DNA from: Candidatus Cloacimonetes bacterium HGW-Cloacimonetes-3
Lineage (GTDB): Bacteria; Cloacimonadota; Cloacimonadia; Cloacimonadales; Cloacimonadaceae
Direction: 5' to 3'
NCBI GenBank assembly: GCA_002840645.1
Contig: PHBO01000003.1
Location: 124,001 to 188,000 of the forward strand
DNA: 64,000 nt
Under the pieces are notes generated by a model. That model saw only the letters and a list, made by a program, of their open reading frames with translations, did not search any database and was not told the DNA's origin. Position numbers and translations under genes: made by a program. Shown in pieces: positions 7,758 through 17,267 of this stretch (position 1 is its first letter; each line of letters starts with the position of its first letter).

Positions 7758-10700
7758 TTACGCATCTGCTTTCCTTATTCCCAGATACACTTCATGACCG
7801 TTGATATCAACAGATTGCATCCATTCAGCAGGCTTTTCTGCAATATCAAACTGGGTACAAAGCGTCTCACTTAGAATATAATCGCGATGCTCTTGCAGGG
7901 CATTAACAATTTCGGTGCCGGCTACCAAAACAAGGGTGATATTATCCATAATCTCCAGCCCCAGGTCTTTACGGGTAAACTGGATCTTGTTTATCAGCTC
8001 ACGAGCATAGCCCTCTTTGATGAGTGCATCTGTCATGCGGGTATCCAATGCCACAAAGATATCCTTCTGATTGGCAAAAACATAGCCTTCGCGGGGAAGG
8101 ATATGGACTACCAGGTCTTCAGGCAGCAGGTTCAGGCTTTCACCATCAATGGGTAAAGCAAAGAAGCCCTTGCTTTGAAAGTCCTGCAACGCTACAGCAC
8201 CGGATACATTGCTAAGAGCGGCACCAATTGCCTTCATCAGCTTGCCATACTTTGGTCCCATAACCTTGAAGTCTGGTTTCAGCTCATACTGAACGAAGCC
8301 GTCTTCTTCACGCACAAAGCTTATCTTGTGGATGTTCACTTCTTCCTTCACTAATTCCAGCATGTCAGCCAAAGCAGGTTCAAGCTTAGCGGGGACGAAC
8401 ATCTCACCCAGGGGCTGGCGTGTCTTTATCTGGCAATCATTACGTGCGGCACGCCCAAGCGACACAACGTCTATCACGCTCTGCATCTTATTCTCAAGCT
8501 GTGTATCAATATAGGCAGGGTTACTTTCAGGGAACATCTCCAGATGTACGCTTTCACCGCCACCCAGGCTAAGGAAAAGCTCTTCCGCAAGGTGTGGGGT
8601 ATAGGGTGCTATCAGCTTGCTAACTTCCAGCATAACCTGATACAGGGTTCGATAGGCGGCAACCTTATCTTCGGTTAGTTCAAACGCCCAGAATCTGCGT
8701 CTGCTGCGCCGTACATACCAATTGGACACTTCGTCCATCACGAAGCCCTGGATAGCTCTGACAGCTTTGGTAAATTCGTAAACATCTGTCCACGCACGCA
8801 CGTCTCTTATCAGGCTATGCAGGCGGGAGATTATCCAGCGGTCTATTTCTGCGCTGCGTTCCCAATCGTAGGGATACTTAGCCGCATCGAAACTATCTAT
8901 ATTTGCATAGGTTGCGTAGAATGAATAAACGTTTTTCAGGGTTCCGACAAACTTGCCCAATATCTCCTTCACACCTTCCACATCGAAGCGGGTAGGCACC
9001 CAGGGTGGGCTCACTTCCAGCAGATACCAGCGTATAGCGTCTGCACCGAAGTCCTGCATCAAGCCTATGGGTTCTACAGAGTTGCCCTTGGTTTTACTCA
9101 TCTTCTGTCCGTTTTTATCCAGAATCATATCATTCACCAGGCAGCTTTTATAGCTGGACACACCCTTGAACAAGGTAGCTATGGTCAGCATGGAATTGAA
9201 CCACCCACGGGTTTGATCAATGCCTTCAGAAATAAAATCAGCCGGGAAAAGCTCTGTATCAAAGCGTTCCGCATTCTCGAAAGGATAATGCCACTGGGCA
9301 AAGGGCATAGCGCCGCTATCGAACCAGCAGTCTATCACTTCCGGAGTACGGCTCATGCTTCCGCCACAGGCGCAGGTTAGCTTTATATCGTCCACATAAG
9401 GACGGTGCAGTTCAATACTATCCGGTACATGCGAACCGTCGGCAAGCTTACCTTCGGTTTTAAGCTGTTCTATGGAGCCAATAGAGCGTTTCACTCCGCA
9501 GCTTTCGCAAACCCAGATATTTAGCGGTGTGCCCCAAAAGCGGTCACGGGATAAAGCCCAGTCCACATTGTTTTCCAGCCAGTCGCCAAAACGTTTCTCT
9601 CCCACAAAGGACGGATACCATGCTATCTTGCGGTTATTGTCCACAAGTTGTTGTCTAAATTCTGTCGTGCGGATATACCAGCTTTCTCGTGCATAATAGA
9701 TTAGGGGATTATCACAGCGCCAGCAATGCGGGTAGCTGTGTTTCACCTGTTCGCGGCGGTAAAGGTTACCATTGTCTTTCAGGTGACGGATAATATCTTT
9801 ATCTGCGGATTTTACGAATACTCCTGCCCATGGCGTAACTGCAGAAGTGAACTTACCAGCAGCATCCACCGGCTGGACGAAGGGTAAGTCATACTTGCGT
9901 CCCAGGCTATAGTCATCCTGACCGAATGCCGGTGCAGTATGCACAATGCCGGTGCCATCACTCATGGTAACGTAATCTGCAAGCCCGATATACCAAGCAG
10001 GTTTATCGGTTTCTATAAAAGTAAACAAGGGTTGGTAAGCTCTGCGTTCCAGCTCTTTGCCAAGGAACTCAGATAGTATCTCTACTTCCTCACCCAGCAC
10101 AGACAGTCTGGCTTTTGCCAGAATAAGTTGCTGTTCCTGATGCATTACTTTTACATAAAGCTCTTCAGGATTAACTGCCAAAGCCACATTGGATATCAAA
10201 GTCCAGGGTGTGGTTGTCCAGGCAAGGTAATAGGTGTTATCCTCGTCTAAAGCTTTAAACTTAACGAACACGGAGGGGTCTTCCACATCTTTGTAGCCTT
10301 GCGCTACTTCATGCGAGGACAGCGGAGTTCCGCATCTGGGACAATATGGCAGGATTTTGTGTGCTTTATAGATCAAGCCACGGTTAAAAAAGTCATTCAG
10401 AATCCACCAAACGGACTCGATATAGTTATTACTAAGGGTTATGTAAGGGTCATCCATATCCAGCCAATAGCCCATCAGTTCGGTCATTTCGCGCCAGAGC
10501 TTCTCGTAGCTGAATACAGATTCACGGCATTTCTTGTTGAATTTCTCAACCCCATATTCTTCAATACCGCGTTTATCTTCCAAGCCAAGTATCTTTTCCA
10601 CTTCAATTTCCACGGGTAATCCGTGGGTATCCCATCCGGCTTTGCGCTTCACCTGGAAGCCGTTCATGGTCTTGTAGCGGCACACAACGTCTTTAAGGGT

Positions 10701-10886
10701 GCGAGCCATCACATGGTGTATTCCTGGCTTACCATTCGCGGTGGGTGGTCCTTCGTAGAACACGAACTGCGGGCTGCCTTCACGCACAGCGATGCTTTTC
10801 CGGGCAAGGTCGTGTAGCTGCCAGTATTCTCTGATGCGCTGTTCCAGAAGGCGGGGGCTTTCTTTCAAATCTATAGTTTTATACAT
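7758..10886 (-). CDS. ileS: Isoleucyl-tRNA synthetase, class IleRS2 with GIHH signature
   Basis: 1042 aa, full length. It charges tRNA-Ile with isoleucine and edits valine. The first signature motif (residues 55-58, bases 10713-10724) reads GIHH within NGKPGIHHVMART instead of HxGH. The KMSKS loop is intact as KMSKTKGN, and the editing domain includes TTTPWTLISN and GTGIVHTAPAFGQDD. The eukaryote-like C-terminal extension identifies IleRS type 2. The ATG at 10886 follows AGGATT. Type 2 enzymes are known for natural mupirocin resistance, and the GxHH swap is reported to strengthen it. No T-box leader is visible upstream. The next gene, 27 bp downstream, is the pseudokinase/FGE-like gene. Confidence 0.97.
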   Translation of the reverse strand: MYKTIDLKESPRLLEQRIREYWQLHDLARKSIAVREGSPQFVFYEGPPTANGKPGIHHVMARTLKDVVCRYKTMNGFQVKRKAGWDTHGLPVEIEVEKILGLEDKRGIEEYGVEKFNKKCRESVFSYEKLWREMTELMGYWLDMDDPYITLSNNYIESVWWILNDFFNRGLIYKAHKILPYCPRCGTPLSSHEVAQGYKDVEDPSVFVKFKALDEDNTYYLAWTTTPWTLISNVALAVNPEELYVKVMHQEQQLILAKARLSVLGEEVEILSEFLGKELERRAYQPLFTFIETDKPAWYIGLADYVTMSDGTGIVHTAPAFGQDDYSLGRKYDLPFVQPVDAAGKFTSAVTPWAGVFVKSADKDIIRHLKDNGNLYRREQVKHSYPHCWRCDNPLIYYARESWYIRTTEFRQQLVDNNRKIAWYPSFVGEKRFGDWLENNVDWALSRDRFWGTPLNIWVCESCGVKRSIGSIEQLKTEGKLADGSHVPDSIELHRPYVDDIKLTCACGGSMSRTPEVIDCWFDSGAMPFAQWHYPFENAERFDTELFPADFISEGIDQTRGWFNSMLTIATLFKGVSSYKSCLVNDMILDKNGQKMSKTKGNSVEPIGLMQDFGADAIRWYLLEVSPPWVPTRFDVEGVKEILGKFVGTLKNVYSFYATYANIDSFDAAKYPYDWERSAEIDRWIISRLHSLIRDVRAWTDVYEFTKAVRAIQGFVMDEVSNWYVRRSRRRFWAFELTEDKVAAYRTLYQVMLEVSKLIAPYTPHLAEELFLSLGGGESVHLEMFPESNPAYIDTQLENKMQSVIDVVSLGRAARNDCQIKTRQPLGEMFVPAKLEPALADMLELVKEEVNIHKISFVREEDGFVQYELKPDFKVMGPKYGKLMKAIGAALSNVSGAVALQDFQSKGFFALPIDGESLNLLPEDLVVHILPREGYVFANQKDIFVALDTRMTDALIKEGYARELINKIQFTRKDLGLEIMDNITLVLVAGTEIVNALQEHRDYILSETLCTQFDIAEKPAEWMQSVDINGHEVYLGIRKADA

Positions 10887-11003
10887 AATCCTGTTTCTCG
10901 TTTTCGTTATTCTACATGTCCGGCTCTGTGCAAACCACAGCTAAGGGTATCACATATTCAATCTGCCGGGTATGGCAAGCAAGAGCTTAGGTAAGTGTTT
11001 ATC

Positions 11004-11369
11004 TTAACCTATTTTCTTAGTGTGACCTGTACGTCTTTGTCCCGGAGTGAAGAGCGGTTTTCCTGTGGGACCGGTTTTATGGTGATCGTGAAGTGTAGGT
11101 TTGGAAACAGCTTCCGTGCTTTCTTCCACCGGCTTCTCTTCAAACAGCTCGCTGAAGTGTTCTTTCAAATCTTCGTGTTCAGAGACGTATGCTTTCCATG
11201 CTTCCATAGCAGCATCCATTTCCACGCAGCGGGTGCAAAGCACCAACAGATTCTGTTCAGACACACCGATCCAGCCACGATCATAACATGCATCGCAGCT
11301 CTTTTTACGGCGATGTTCTTTAGCAATCAGTTGAGCGGCTTCCAAATGTTTTTCGTCCAGCTTAAACAT
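11004..11369 (-). CDS. Small zinc-ribbon-like protein, unknown function
   Basis: 121 aa, not recognised. Four cysteines in two CxxC pairs (C25/C28 and C45/C48, 16 residues apart) suggest a zinc ribbon near the N-terminus; the rest is an acidic helical region and a basic Gly/Pro/His-containing tail. The ATG at 11369 has AAGGAG 6 nt upstream, so the start is good. It lies upstream of ileS on the same strand with a 117-bp gap that shows nothing clear. Cytoplasmic. Confidence 0.75.
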   Translation of the reverse strand: MFKLDEKHLEAAQLIAKEHRRKKSCDACYDRGWIGVSEQNLLVLCTRCVEMDAAMEAWKAYVSEHEDLKEHFSELFEEKPVEESTEAVSKPTLHDHHKTGPTGKPLFTPGQRRTGHTKKIG

Positions 11370-11492
11370 AATATCTCCTTATTGCAGGCATAGTTACCCA
11401 AATAACGGATACCCTGCCCTATTTAGGCATTTTGTGCCATTCTTTTTATACAGCCAATTCTGTAAAAGGAAATTTTCTTCCCTTTGGTTTAG

Positions 11493-11999
11493 CTATGCCT
11501 TGGGGTTTCTTTTGGTCTTGGGTTTGGGGCTATCCACCGGCAATGCTGTAATCTCTACGATTGGTTCTGCCTCGGCAGTTTTCGGCTCGCTGAACTGCAT
11601 AGGGGAGGAGATCACCGTTTTCTTAAGCTCTACCTTTACGATAGGCTCTAAACGGTGTGTTACCACAAACAAGCTTTTCTGGCGGGACAGCGCAAGCTTT
11701 TCTTCCGCACTCATAGCTGTAATTTCGTTCAAGTTAACCACCCGCTCGATTTTGCCGGTGATCATGTCCACGATCTGGACAAAGGATTGTTTCTCTGCCA
11801 TGAAGTGAACCTCCATTTCATATTTATCTGGGAATTTCTTACAGATTTCAAGGATAAAGTTGAGGTATTCTTTAGCATGAAGATGGTGCCAGGCACGGAA
11901 GCTCTTGCATTTGAATATACGGGGGCAAACGGCACAATATGGAGGTGCCGGTTCACGGTAACGTTTCAGTTCACAAGAGTAGAGTCTGGCTTTTTTCAT
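11493..11999 (-). CDS. Hypothetical Cys-containing protein
   Basis: 168 aa, not recognised. The first 31 residues carry four cysteines (C9, C22, C25, C31) around an aromatic, basic segment (PRIFKCKSFRAWHHLHAK), possibly a metal site. The middle (about 45-110) looks like a small alpha/beta domain, and the last 50 residues are a low-complexity Pro/Lys/Glu tail. The ATG at 11999 is preceded only by a weak GGG. It is followed on the same strand by the 11004-11369 gene, also a small Cys-pair protein; a shared role is only a guess. Confidence 0.65.
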   Translation of the reverse strand: MKKARLYSCELKRYREPAPPYCAVCPRIFKCKSFRAWHHLHAKEYLNFILEICKKFPDKYEMEVHFMAEKQSFVQIVDMITGKIERVVNLNEITAMSAEEKLALSRQKSLFVVTHRLEPIVKVELKKTVISSPMQFSEPKTAEAEPIVEITALPVDSPKPKTKRNPKA

Positions 12000-12086
12000 C
12001 GTCGACCCTTATCCCAGAAGTTTGTTTTGCTGTCAAGAAAAGACTTGCGTTGCCCATGGCTGAAACAGAATAGGAACACGGATTTA

Positions 12087-12252
12087 GCAGATTGAGCGGA
12101 TTTACACGGATTGATTTGGCAAATTAGAGTATAATTGATGCAAAGGGATAGAGCAATGGCGGTATTTACTTATGACGTGAATCGGTGTTTCCCGATTACA
12201 GTCCATTTATCAAATTTTATCCGTGTAAATCCGCCCAATTCGCCCAATCTGC
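12087..12252. repeat. Inverted repeat with GGATTTACACGGAT-type arms
   Basis: The left arm (12087-12111) contains CGGATTTACACGGAT and the right arm (12219-12252) contains its complement ATCCGTGTAAATCCG, extended by two CGCCCAAT-like units. About 107 bp separate them. This sequence type recurs as intergenic repeats in many bacterial genomes. It fills most of the 291-bp gap 12000-12290, where I see no gene. Confidence 0.7.
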
Positions 12253-12290
12253 GTCCCAATTACCTAAATCCGAACAAGGAGATAAGCAGC

Positions 12291-13562
12291 TTAGAAGTAT
12301 CTAATCCAGATATATAGCGTGGCTATTATTAGGGAATTAAGCGTATAGATCAACCCGATTTTCGTGAAGTCCTTAAAGGAGATATGGAATCCATTTCTAT
12401 TAGCAATTCCTACGGAAACGATATTCGCTGAGGCACCTATCAAGGTTCCGTTTCCGCCCAGACATGCGCCTAAGGACAAAGACCACCACACAGGGTGCAT
12501 AAGTTCCCTCGGGATGCCGGCTCCTATCTTCTGGATCAAAGGTATCATCGTAGCCACAAAGGGCACGTTATCCACGATTGCAGAAAAGATACCGGAGAAC
12601 CACAGAATAATAAACGACGTAGTTTTCAGGTTACCCCCGGTGGAACTGATAATCTTCTTGGCTGCGATGTCCATAACCCCGGTAGCGATAAGGCTTTCCA
12701 CGATCATAAACAAGCCAATGAAAAACAGGATAGTTGCCCAATCTATATCATGGATTAATACAGAATCCACTTTCTTACGGTTGTTGATTATCAGCAGTAC
12801 CAAGCCTGCAAGCATTGCAATGGTAGAGATTTCCATCTTAAGCCGGGATTGAAAGAGAAAGGCTGTAAGCATTATGCCCACAACCACCAAAACTCTGTGC
12901 AGCAGTTTTCTGTTTCTGATCAGATTATCTTCGCTAAACTCCATCAATCTGGCTTTATTTTCGTTGGTAACCGTCATTTTTTTACGAAAAAGCAGATAAG
13001 TTAGCCCCAAACTGCTGATCATGATTATAATAATTACCGGTGTCAAGTGGTAGATAAAGTCTGTAAACGTATAATCTGTAGCGCTTCCGATCATGATATT
13101 AGGCGGATCGCCCACCATCGTAGCCGTGCCACCTATGTTTGAGGCAATTGCCATCGTGATAATAAACGGCACCGGGCTTATCTTAAGTTCGCTTGCTATC
13201 AGCAAAGCTATGGGAATCAGCATCATCACTGTGGTCACATTATCCAGTATTGCCGAGATAAAGGCTGTTACGGCAAACATAAACAGCATTATGCGGATTG
13301 GCTTTGCCTTCGCTGCTTTAGCTGTTTTGATCGCCACATACTGAAATACCCCGGTTTCTTTTAACACAGACATCACCATCATCATCCCGATCAGCAGGAA
13401 GATAACATTCCAATCCACAGCACCAAAAGCACGTTCTTGCCCCACCAGTCGGAGCGTTACAACCACAAAGCCACCCAATAGGGCAGCAGTCATTTTATTT
13501 ACCCATTCGGTCATTATCAGCACATAGGTAAAGCCGAAAATCAAGATTGAAATTAGCATCAT
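12291..13562 (-). CDS. ArsB/NhaD/SLC13-type membrane permease (copy 1)
   Basis: 423 aa with about 11 membrane helices and no signal peptide. It belongs to the ion-transporter superfamily (ArsB/CitMHS/SLC13): two inverted halves are visible, each with a substrate-loop motif, TMVGDPPNIMIGSA in the first half and NGTLIGASANIV in the second, plus ILDNVTTVMM and IVDNVPFVATMIP. The ion or acid carried cannot be read from sequence. It is 5 bp downstream of the EIIA-CBS gene, so the two are one transcription unit. A close paralogue is encoded at 15019-16299. Confidence 0.88.
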   Translation of the reverse strand: MMLISILIFGFTYVLIMTEWVNKMTAALLGGFVVVTLRLVGQERAFGAVDWNVIFLLIGMMMVMSVLKETGVFQYVAIKTAKAAKAKPIRIMLFMFAVTAFISAILDNVTTVMMLIPIALLIASELKISPVPFIITMAIASNIGGTATMVGDPPNIMIGSATDYTFTDFIYHLTPVIIIIMISSLGLTYLLFRKKMTVTNENKARLMEFSEDNLIRNRKLLHRVLVVVGIMLTAFLFQSRLKMEISTIAMLAGLVLLIINNRKKVDSVLIHDIDWATILFFIGLFMIVESLIATGVMDIAAKKIISSTGGNLKTTSFIILWFSGIFSAIVDNVPFVATMIPLIQKIGAGIPRELMHPVWWSLSLGACLGGNGTLIGASANIVSVGIANRNGFHISFKDFTKIGLIYTLNSLIIATLYIWIRYF

Positions 13563-13567
13563 AGCGG

Positions 13568-14467
13568 TTATGCTTTAAACACCTTTTTAAATACGTCCAT
13601 AGCGGTAATCACACCTACCAGCTTGCCATTATCCACCACCGAGAACAACCTCTTTTTATGCTGGATCATCTCAAATACTGCTTCAATAATGGAGTCGCTG
13701 GATTTCAGCGGTTCATCCTCGGTGGACATAATATCTTTCACTGTTTTGACGTCCTGGGTGGCAAAAAGCTTCTCAAGAGGCTCAAAGTTGCTCAGAAACC
13801 CAAGATGATCCATCATCAGCATATAATCCGGGATGCCCACCTTCAGCAAGTTCAAAACATCCACTTCGCCTTTGTAATTCATCTCTTTATCCACCACCGG
13901 CATACCGGCCACTTTGTGCTCACTCATCAGATTGCTAAGCTCTCTCAAAGTTGCTTCAGGCAAAACACTAACCGGTTTGGCTATCATGATATCGCCAATC
14001 GTAACCTTATCCTTCACAGTTATATTCAGTTGTTTCAGCGTTTGTATTATTCCGTGCCCATCTTTCACCTGATTCAGCTTGGCTATTGCTTCGGTATCTT
14101 TAGATAACTTCAACAGTGCGGACACGATATTCAGATAAAGCTTTGAGGAAGATGTATCCGTAATTATCAATATTACCAGCTTGATGGGTATTCCATCATG
14201 ATCTATCGGGTTGCTAAGGAAACACATCGATATCAATGTATCATTAAAACCATCCATGCGCACATGAGGAATGGAAATGCCTGTAGCATACGCTGTGGTA
14301 GATACGGCATCGCGTGCCAGAATCATATCCAATAGCTTTTTACCGCAAGAGGGTAGCTTATGGATGCGGCATATTCTGCTAACCATTTCGCTATAAACTT
14401 CTTCTTTTGTCTTAGGAGAAGCTTCGAAGTATATCGTCTGTGCGTCCAAGTAACTTGATAGTAACAT
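13568..14467 (-). CDS. PTS EIIA-2 domain fused to paired CBS domains
   Basis: 299 aa from the ATG at 14467, preferred because AGGAG lies 6 nt upstream and the EIIA fold begins right there; an in-frame ATG at 14548 would add 27 polar residues. Residues about 1-145 are a PTS EIIA type 2 domain with the phosphorylatable His68 in GISIPHVR. Residues about 165-299 are two CBS units (IGDIMIAKPVSVLPEATLR and VKDIMSTEDEPLKSSDSI) that usually bind adenine nucleotides. Directly upstream of permease copy 1 and divergent from copy 2, it probably couples phosphorylation and energy state to transport. No EI or HPr gene is in the window. Confidence 0.88.
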   Translation of the reverse strand: MLLSSYLDAQTIYFEASPKTKEEVYSEMVSRICRIHKLPSCGKKLLDMILARDAVSTTAYATGISIPHVRMDGFNDTLISMCFLSNPIDHDGIPIKLVILIITDTSSSKLYLNIVSALLKLSKDTEAIAKLNQVKDGHGIIQTLKQLNITVKDKVTIGDIMIAKPVSVLPEATLRELSNLMSEHKVAGMPVVDKEMNYKGEVDVLNLLKVGIPDYMLMMDHLGFLSNFEPLEKLFATQDVKTVKDIMSTEDEPLKSSDSIIEAVFEMIQHKKRLFSVVDNGKLVGVITAMDVFKKVFKA

Positions 14468-15018
14468 ATTAATCTCCTGAGTGTCTTCAGTCTGGCGCAT
14501 AGTAATTTCTTTTGTTTTATGGTCAAGCAATTTCTGCTTTCTGCTCATTCTTACTCTTTCCTACCTCAAGGCAAATTATCTCATCTCTAATCATCCTTTA
14601 GTCATTCTTTAATGATTCCTTAATCAGATTAGGGAATAGCTACAGTTTTATTAGAGGAGAATTAGATATCATATAGTATGCCAAAAGACGGGCTTTTAGG
14701 TTTATCGGCAAGTGAGTTAAGTGAAAAAACAAGTTAGTAAGCAAGGTGAATCGGCAACTTCGGGACATTTCAATCTGGGAAATGGAGGGTTGTAAACCAA
14801 CAAGTCGCTTGACAGATTAGCCATTTCTACAGCTTTGTGAATAAACTTCATACTAAAAGAGGTAAGAATGTACCGTATCTTGGTGAAAATGCTGCTTGAT
14901 GCTAACAAGGAACGGGGCTTTTGTGTAAACAGTTGCCAGAGCATATTCAGGCGAAAAAACTGCATAGATTCCCACTTGATTTCGTGGACACAATCATGAA
15001 AGAGGTTTGGGCTAAAGC
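14468..15018. other. Divergent control region between the two permease units
   Basis: 551 bp with no gene I can support. It must hold the promoters of EIIA-CBS (-) and permease copy 2 (+). At 14591-14637 there is a degenerate array of about 11-bp units ending in a palindrome. A TTGACA at 14811 has no convincing -10 partner. Only weak AGAGG lies upstream of 15019. Confidence 0.5.
14615..14637. repeat. Short imperfect palindrome, degenerate relative of 1755-1815
   Basis: ATTCCTTAATC and GATTAGGGAAT pair with one mismatch around a single A. The preceding 25 bp look like imperfect 11-bp copies of the same unit, giving the tandem-plus-inverted layout seen at 1755-1815. Confidence 0.6.
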
Positions 15019-16299
15019 ATGCATTTAATGCTACTTGCATTGGCTGTTTTTGCTGCTACCTATATATTTATCATCACCGAATGGATAAATAAAATGCTTG
15101 CCGCCATGATTGGTGGCTTTATCATCGTACTGCTTGGCATCGTTAATCAGCATACCGCTTTTGCTGCTATAGACTGGAATGTGATCTTCTTCCTGATCGG
15201 GATGATGTTGGTAATATCGGTGATGCGGGAAACAGGGCTGTTTATGTATATTGCCATCAAGACAGCCAAGCTCGCACAGGGTAAGCCGTTGCGGATTATG
15301 CTATTTATGTTTGTTACAACAGCAGTTGTTTCGGCGTTTTTAGGCAGTGTAACTACGATTATGATTCTGGTGCCGATTGTGATGTTGATAACGGCAGAAT
15401 TGAAGATAAACTCTGCTCCCTTTGTGATAACCATGGTGCTGGCTTCCAATATGGGTGGTGCTGCCACGATGATTGGCGATCCGCCTAACATCCTGATAGG
15501 TAGTGCCACGGATTATAGTTTTTTGGATTTTGTAATAAACCTTACTCCTCCCGTGCTGATGATTGTTAGCAGCAGCCTGTTGCTGATTTACCTGCTTTAC
15601 CGCAAAAACATGAAGGTAAGCAACGAAAGCCGGGCAAAGCTGATGGAATACAGCGAGAATAACCTGATTAAAAACAAACGTTTGCTGTATTTTTCCCTGT
15701 TTGTGTTGGTGCTGATGCTGCTGGCATTTAGCATGCAAACGGTGTTGGGGCTGGAAACAGCTACTATCGCCATGGCAGCAGGATTAACCCTGGTAGCGGT
15801 TGGCAGCCGTAAGAAAGTGGAAAAAGTGCTTACGCATGATATAGATTGGATTACGATATTCTTCTTCATAGGCTTGTTTATGATAGTGGAATCGCTTGTG
15901 GAAACAGGGTTTATAGATATCATTGCAGGCAGCGTAATGAAGATAACCAAAGGCGAACCGAGAGCTACGTCCATGGTGGTGCTGTGGGTATCAGGCATTT
16001 TCTCCGCCATAATAGATAATGTCCCCTTTGTGGCTGCCATGATTCCTATGATAGAGAAGCTGTCCGTATATATCGGAGATCCTGCTAAGATGCACCCCTT
16101 GTGGTGGTCTTTGTCCTTAGGAACCTGCCTGGGAGGCAACGGAACCCTTATCGGTGCTTCTGCCAATATCGTTGCGATAGGGATAGCCAATCATAATGGG
16201 CTTAATATCTCATTTAAGGATTTTACCAAAGTGGGGGTAGTGTTTACCCTTAACTCTATGCTGCTATCCACCTTATACATTTGGTTCAGGTACTATTAA
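15019..16299 (+). CDS. ArsB/NhaD/SLC13-type membrane permease (copy 2)
   Basis: 426 aa, about 11 membrane helices, clearly paralogous to copy 1 over its full length: FIITEWINKMLAAMIGGF at the N-terminus, TMIGDPPNILIGSATDY in the first half-loop and NGTLIGASANIVAIGIAN in the second. Substrate unknown; anions such as carboxylates or arsenite, or sodium/proton exchange, are possible for the superfamily. ATGs at 15019 and 15028 are both possible; the first gives a complete first helix. It is transcribed away from EIIA-CBS across a 551-bp region and converges on the GNAT gene 13 bp from its stop. Confidence 0.87.
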   Translation: MHLMLLALAVFAATYIFIITEWINKMLAAMIGGFIIVLLGIVNQHTAFAAIDWNVIFFLIGMMLVISVMRETGLFMYIAIKTAKLAQGKPLRIMLFMFVTTAVVSAFLGSVTTIMILVPIVMLITAELKINSAPFVITMVLASNMGGAATMIGDPPNILIGSATDYSFLDFVINLTPPVLMIVSSSLLLIYLLYRKNMKVSNESRAKLMEYSENNLIKNKRLLYFSLFVLVLMLLAFSMQTVLGLETATIAMAAGLTLVAVGSRKKVEKVLTHDIDWITIFFFIGLFMIVESLVETGFIDIIAGSVMKITKGEPRATSMVVLWVSGIFSAIIDNVPFVAAMIPMIEKLSVYIGDPAKMHPLWWSLSLGTCLGGNGTLIGASANIVAIGIANHNGLNISFKDFTKVGVVFTLNSMLLSTLYIWFRYY

Positions 16300-16312
16300 T
16301 CTATCCTGCTGA

Positions 16313-17146
16313 TTAGTCCTTTTTTAGTACCAGCATGTTTTCCACGGGCTTGCTCTCCTTATCCCAGAACTTGAAGCCTGCTTTGTGTAAGCTGGGTAAG
16401 TAACGCTTGAATTGGGTGGGGACTATTAGAACATAGTGCTTGAAAGGGCTGAAGAAATACTGGAAATAGGCTAATTCCGCTTGTAAGTTCTTTGGGGGAG
16501 GGGATAGCAGGATAATGCACCTTTCTGTGATACCGCCTGCTAAATACATTGCCTGAGGGGTTTGGAACATCACTGCTCTTTCTTTCAGGAAGTTCAGGGA
16601 TTCCGGGCAATTGTGCACTGTTTGCCATCCACAGGGTATGTAGCTTGGATAAGCCCGGAACTGGGACATATCAACATCTATTATCACAGGCTTGGTTTGC
16701 CTTTTAACGCCATGCTTGTCTAAAGCATAGAAGCCTTGCACTTGTTTGAACCCCTGTTTCCTGGTTAAGTGTAAGCTCTCCACATTCTGGTAATAAGTGC
16801 AGAATTCGAAGCTAAGCAGGGGGTCTTTTGCTTGTAACTTTGCGGCAAAACGGAACATTTCACGGTTCATCAGAGAAGCCACTCCCATGCCTTGAAAGCG
16901 GTTCAGCACGCGCAAGCCTTCGAACCACAACACATGATCGGGGAACATGCTAAGCTTTATACACGCTATCGCCCTGCCTTCATACTCACACACAAAGAAA
17001 TATGGCTCGGAAAGCCAGCGGGGTAATAACTTAGGCAGGTAATCACTCCCTCCCCAGATACCGCGTGCTATTGCCAACAGATCATCGGTATCTGCCTCTG
17101 TGGCAAGACGGATGATGCACTCTGCAAGGTTTAGTGAAGCTTTCAT
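16313..17146 (-). CDS. GNAT-family acetyltransferase
   Basis: 277 aa from the ATG at 17146, which has AAGGA at suitable spacing; the TTG at 17155 would sit on the ribosome site. Residues about 10-150 form a GNAT fold with the acetyl-CoA loop RFQGMGVASLM (R/QxxGxG/A type) and a following strand/helix pair (SFEFCTYYQNVESLHLTRKQGFK). The C-terminal 130 residues (from about 150) may be a second, degenerate half. Substrate unknown. No clear operon partner; it converges with permease copy 2. Confidence 0.82.
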   Translation of the reverse strand: MKASLNLAECIIRLATEADTDDLLAIARGIWGGSDYLPKLLPRWLSEPYFFVCEYEGRAIACIKLSMFPDHVLWFEGLRVLNRFQGMGVASLMNREMFRFAAKLQAKDPLLSFEFCTYYQNVESLHLTRKQGFKQVQGFYALDKHGVKRQTKPVIIDVDMSQFRAYPSYIPCGWQTVHNCPESLNFLKERAVMFQTPQAMYLAGGITERCIILLSPPPKNLQAELAYFQYFFSPFKHYVLIVPTQFKRYLPSLHKAGFKFWDKESKPVENMLVLKKD

Positions 17147-17267
17147 ATTATTCAATCCTTTTTACCAAGTATCAAGTAGGACTTAGTTCCATAACTACTT
17201 GCACTATAATCGGGTCAAGGGAAATCTGAAAAAGCTATATTGCAAACAGAGATAGAAAGACACGTAG

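Noticed and set aside
10887-11003. T-box leader for ileS
   Set aside because: No T-box sequence or antiterminator; the gap shows no structured leader.
14717-15040. Minus-strand frame of 107 codons in the divergent permease control region
   Set aside because: Overlaps the permease start, has no ribosome site and no recognisable domain; treated as chance.
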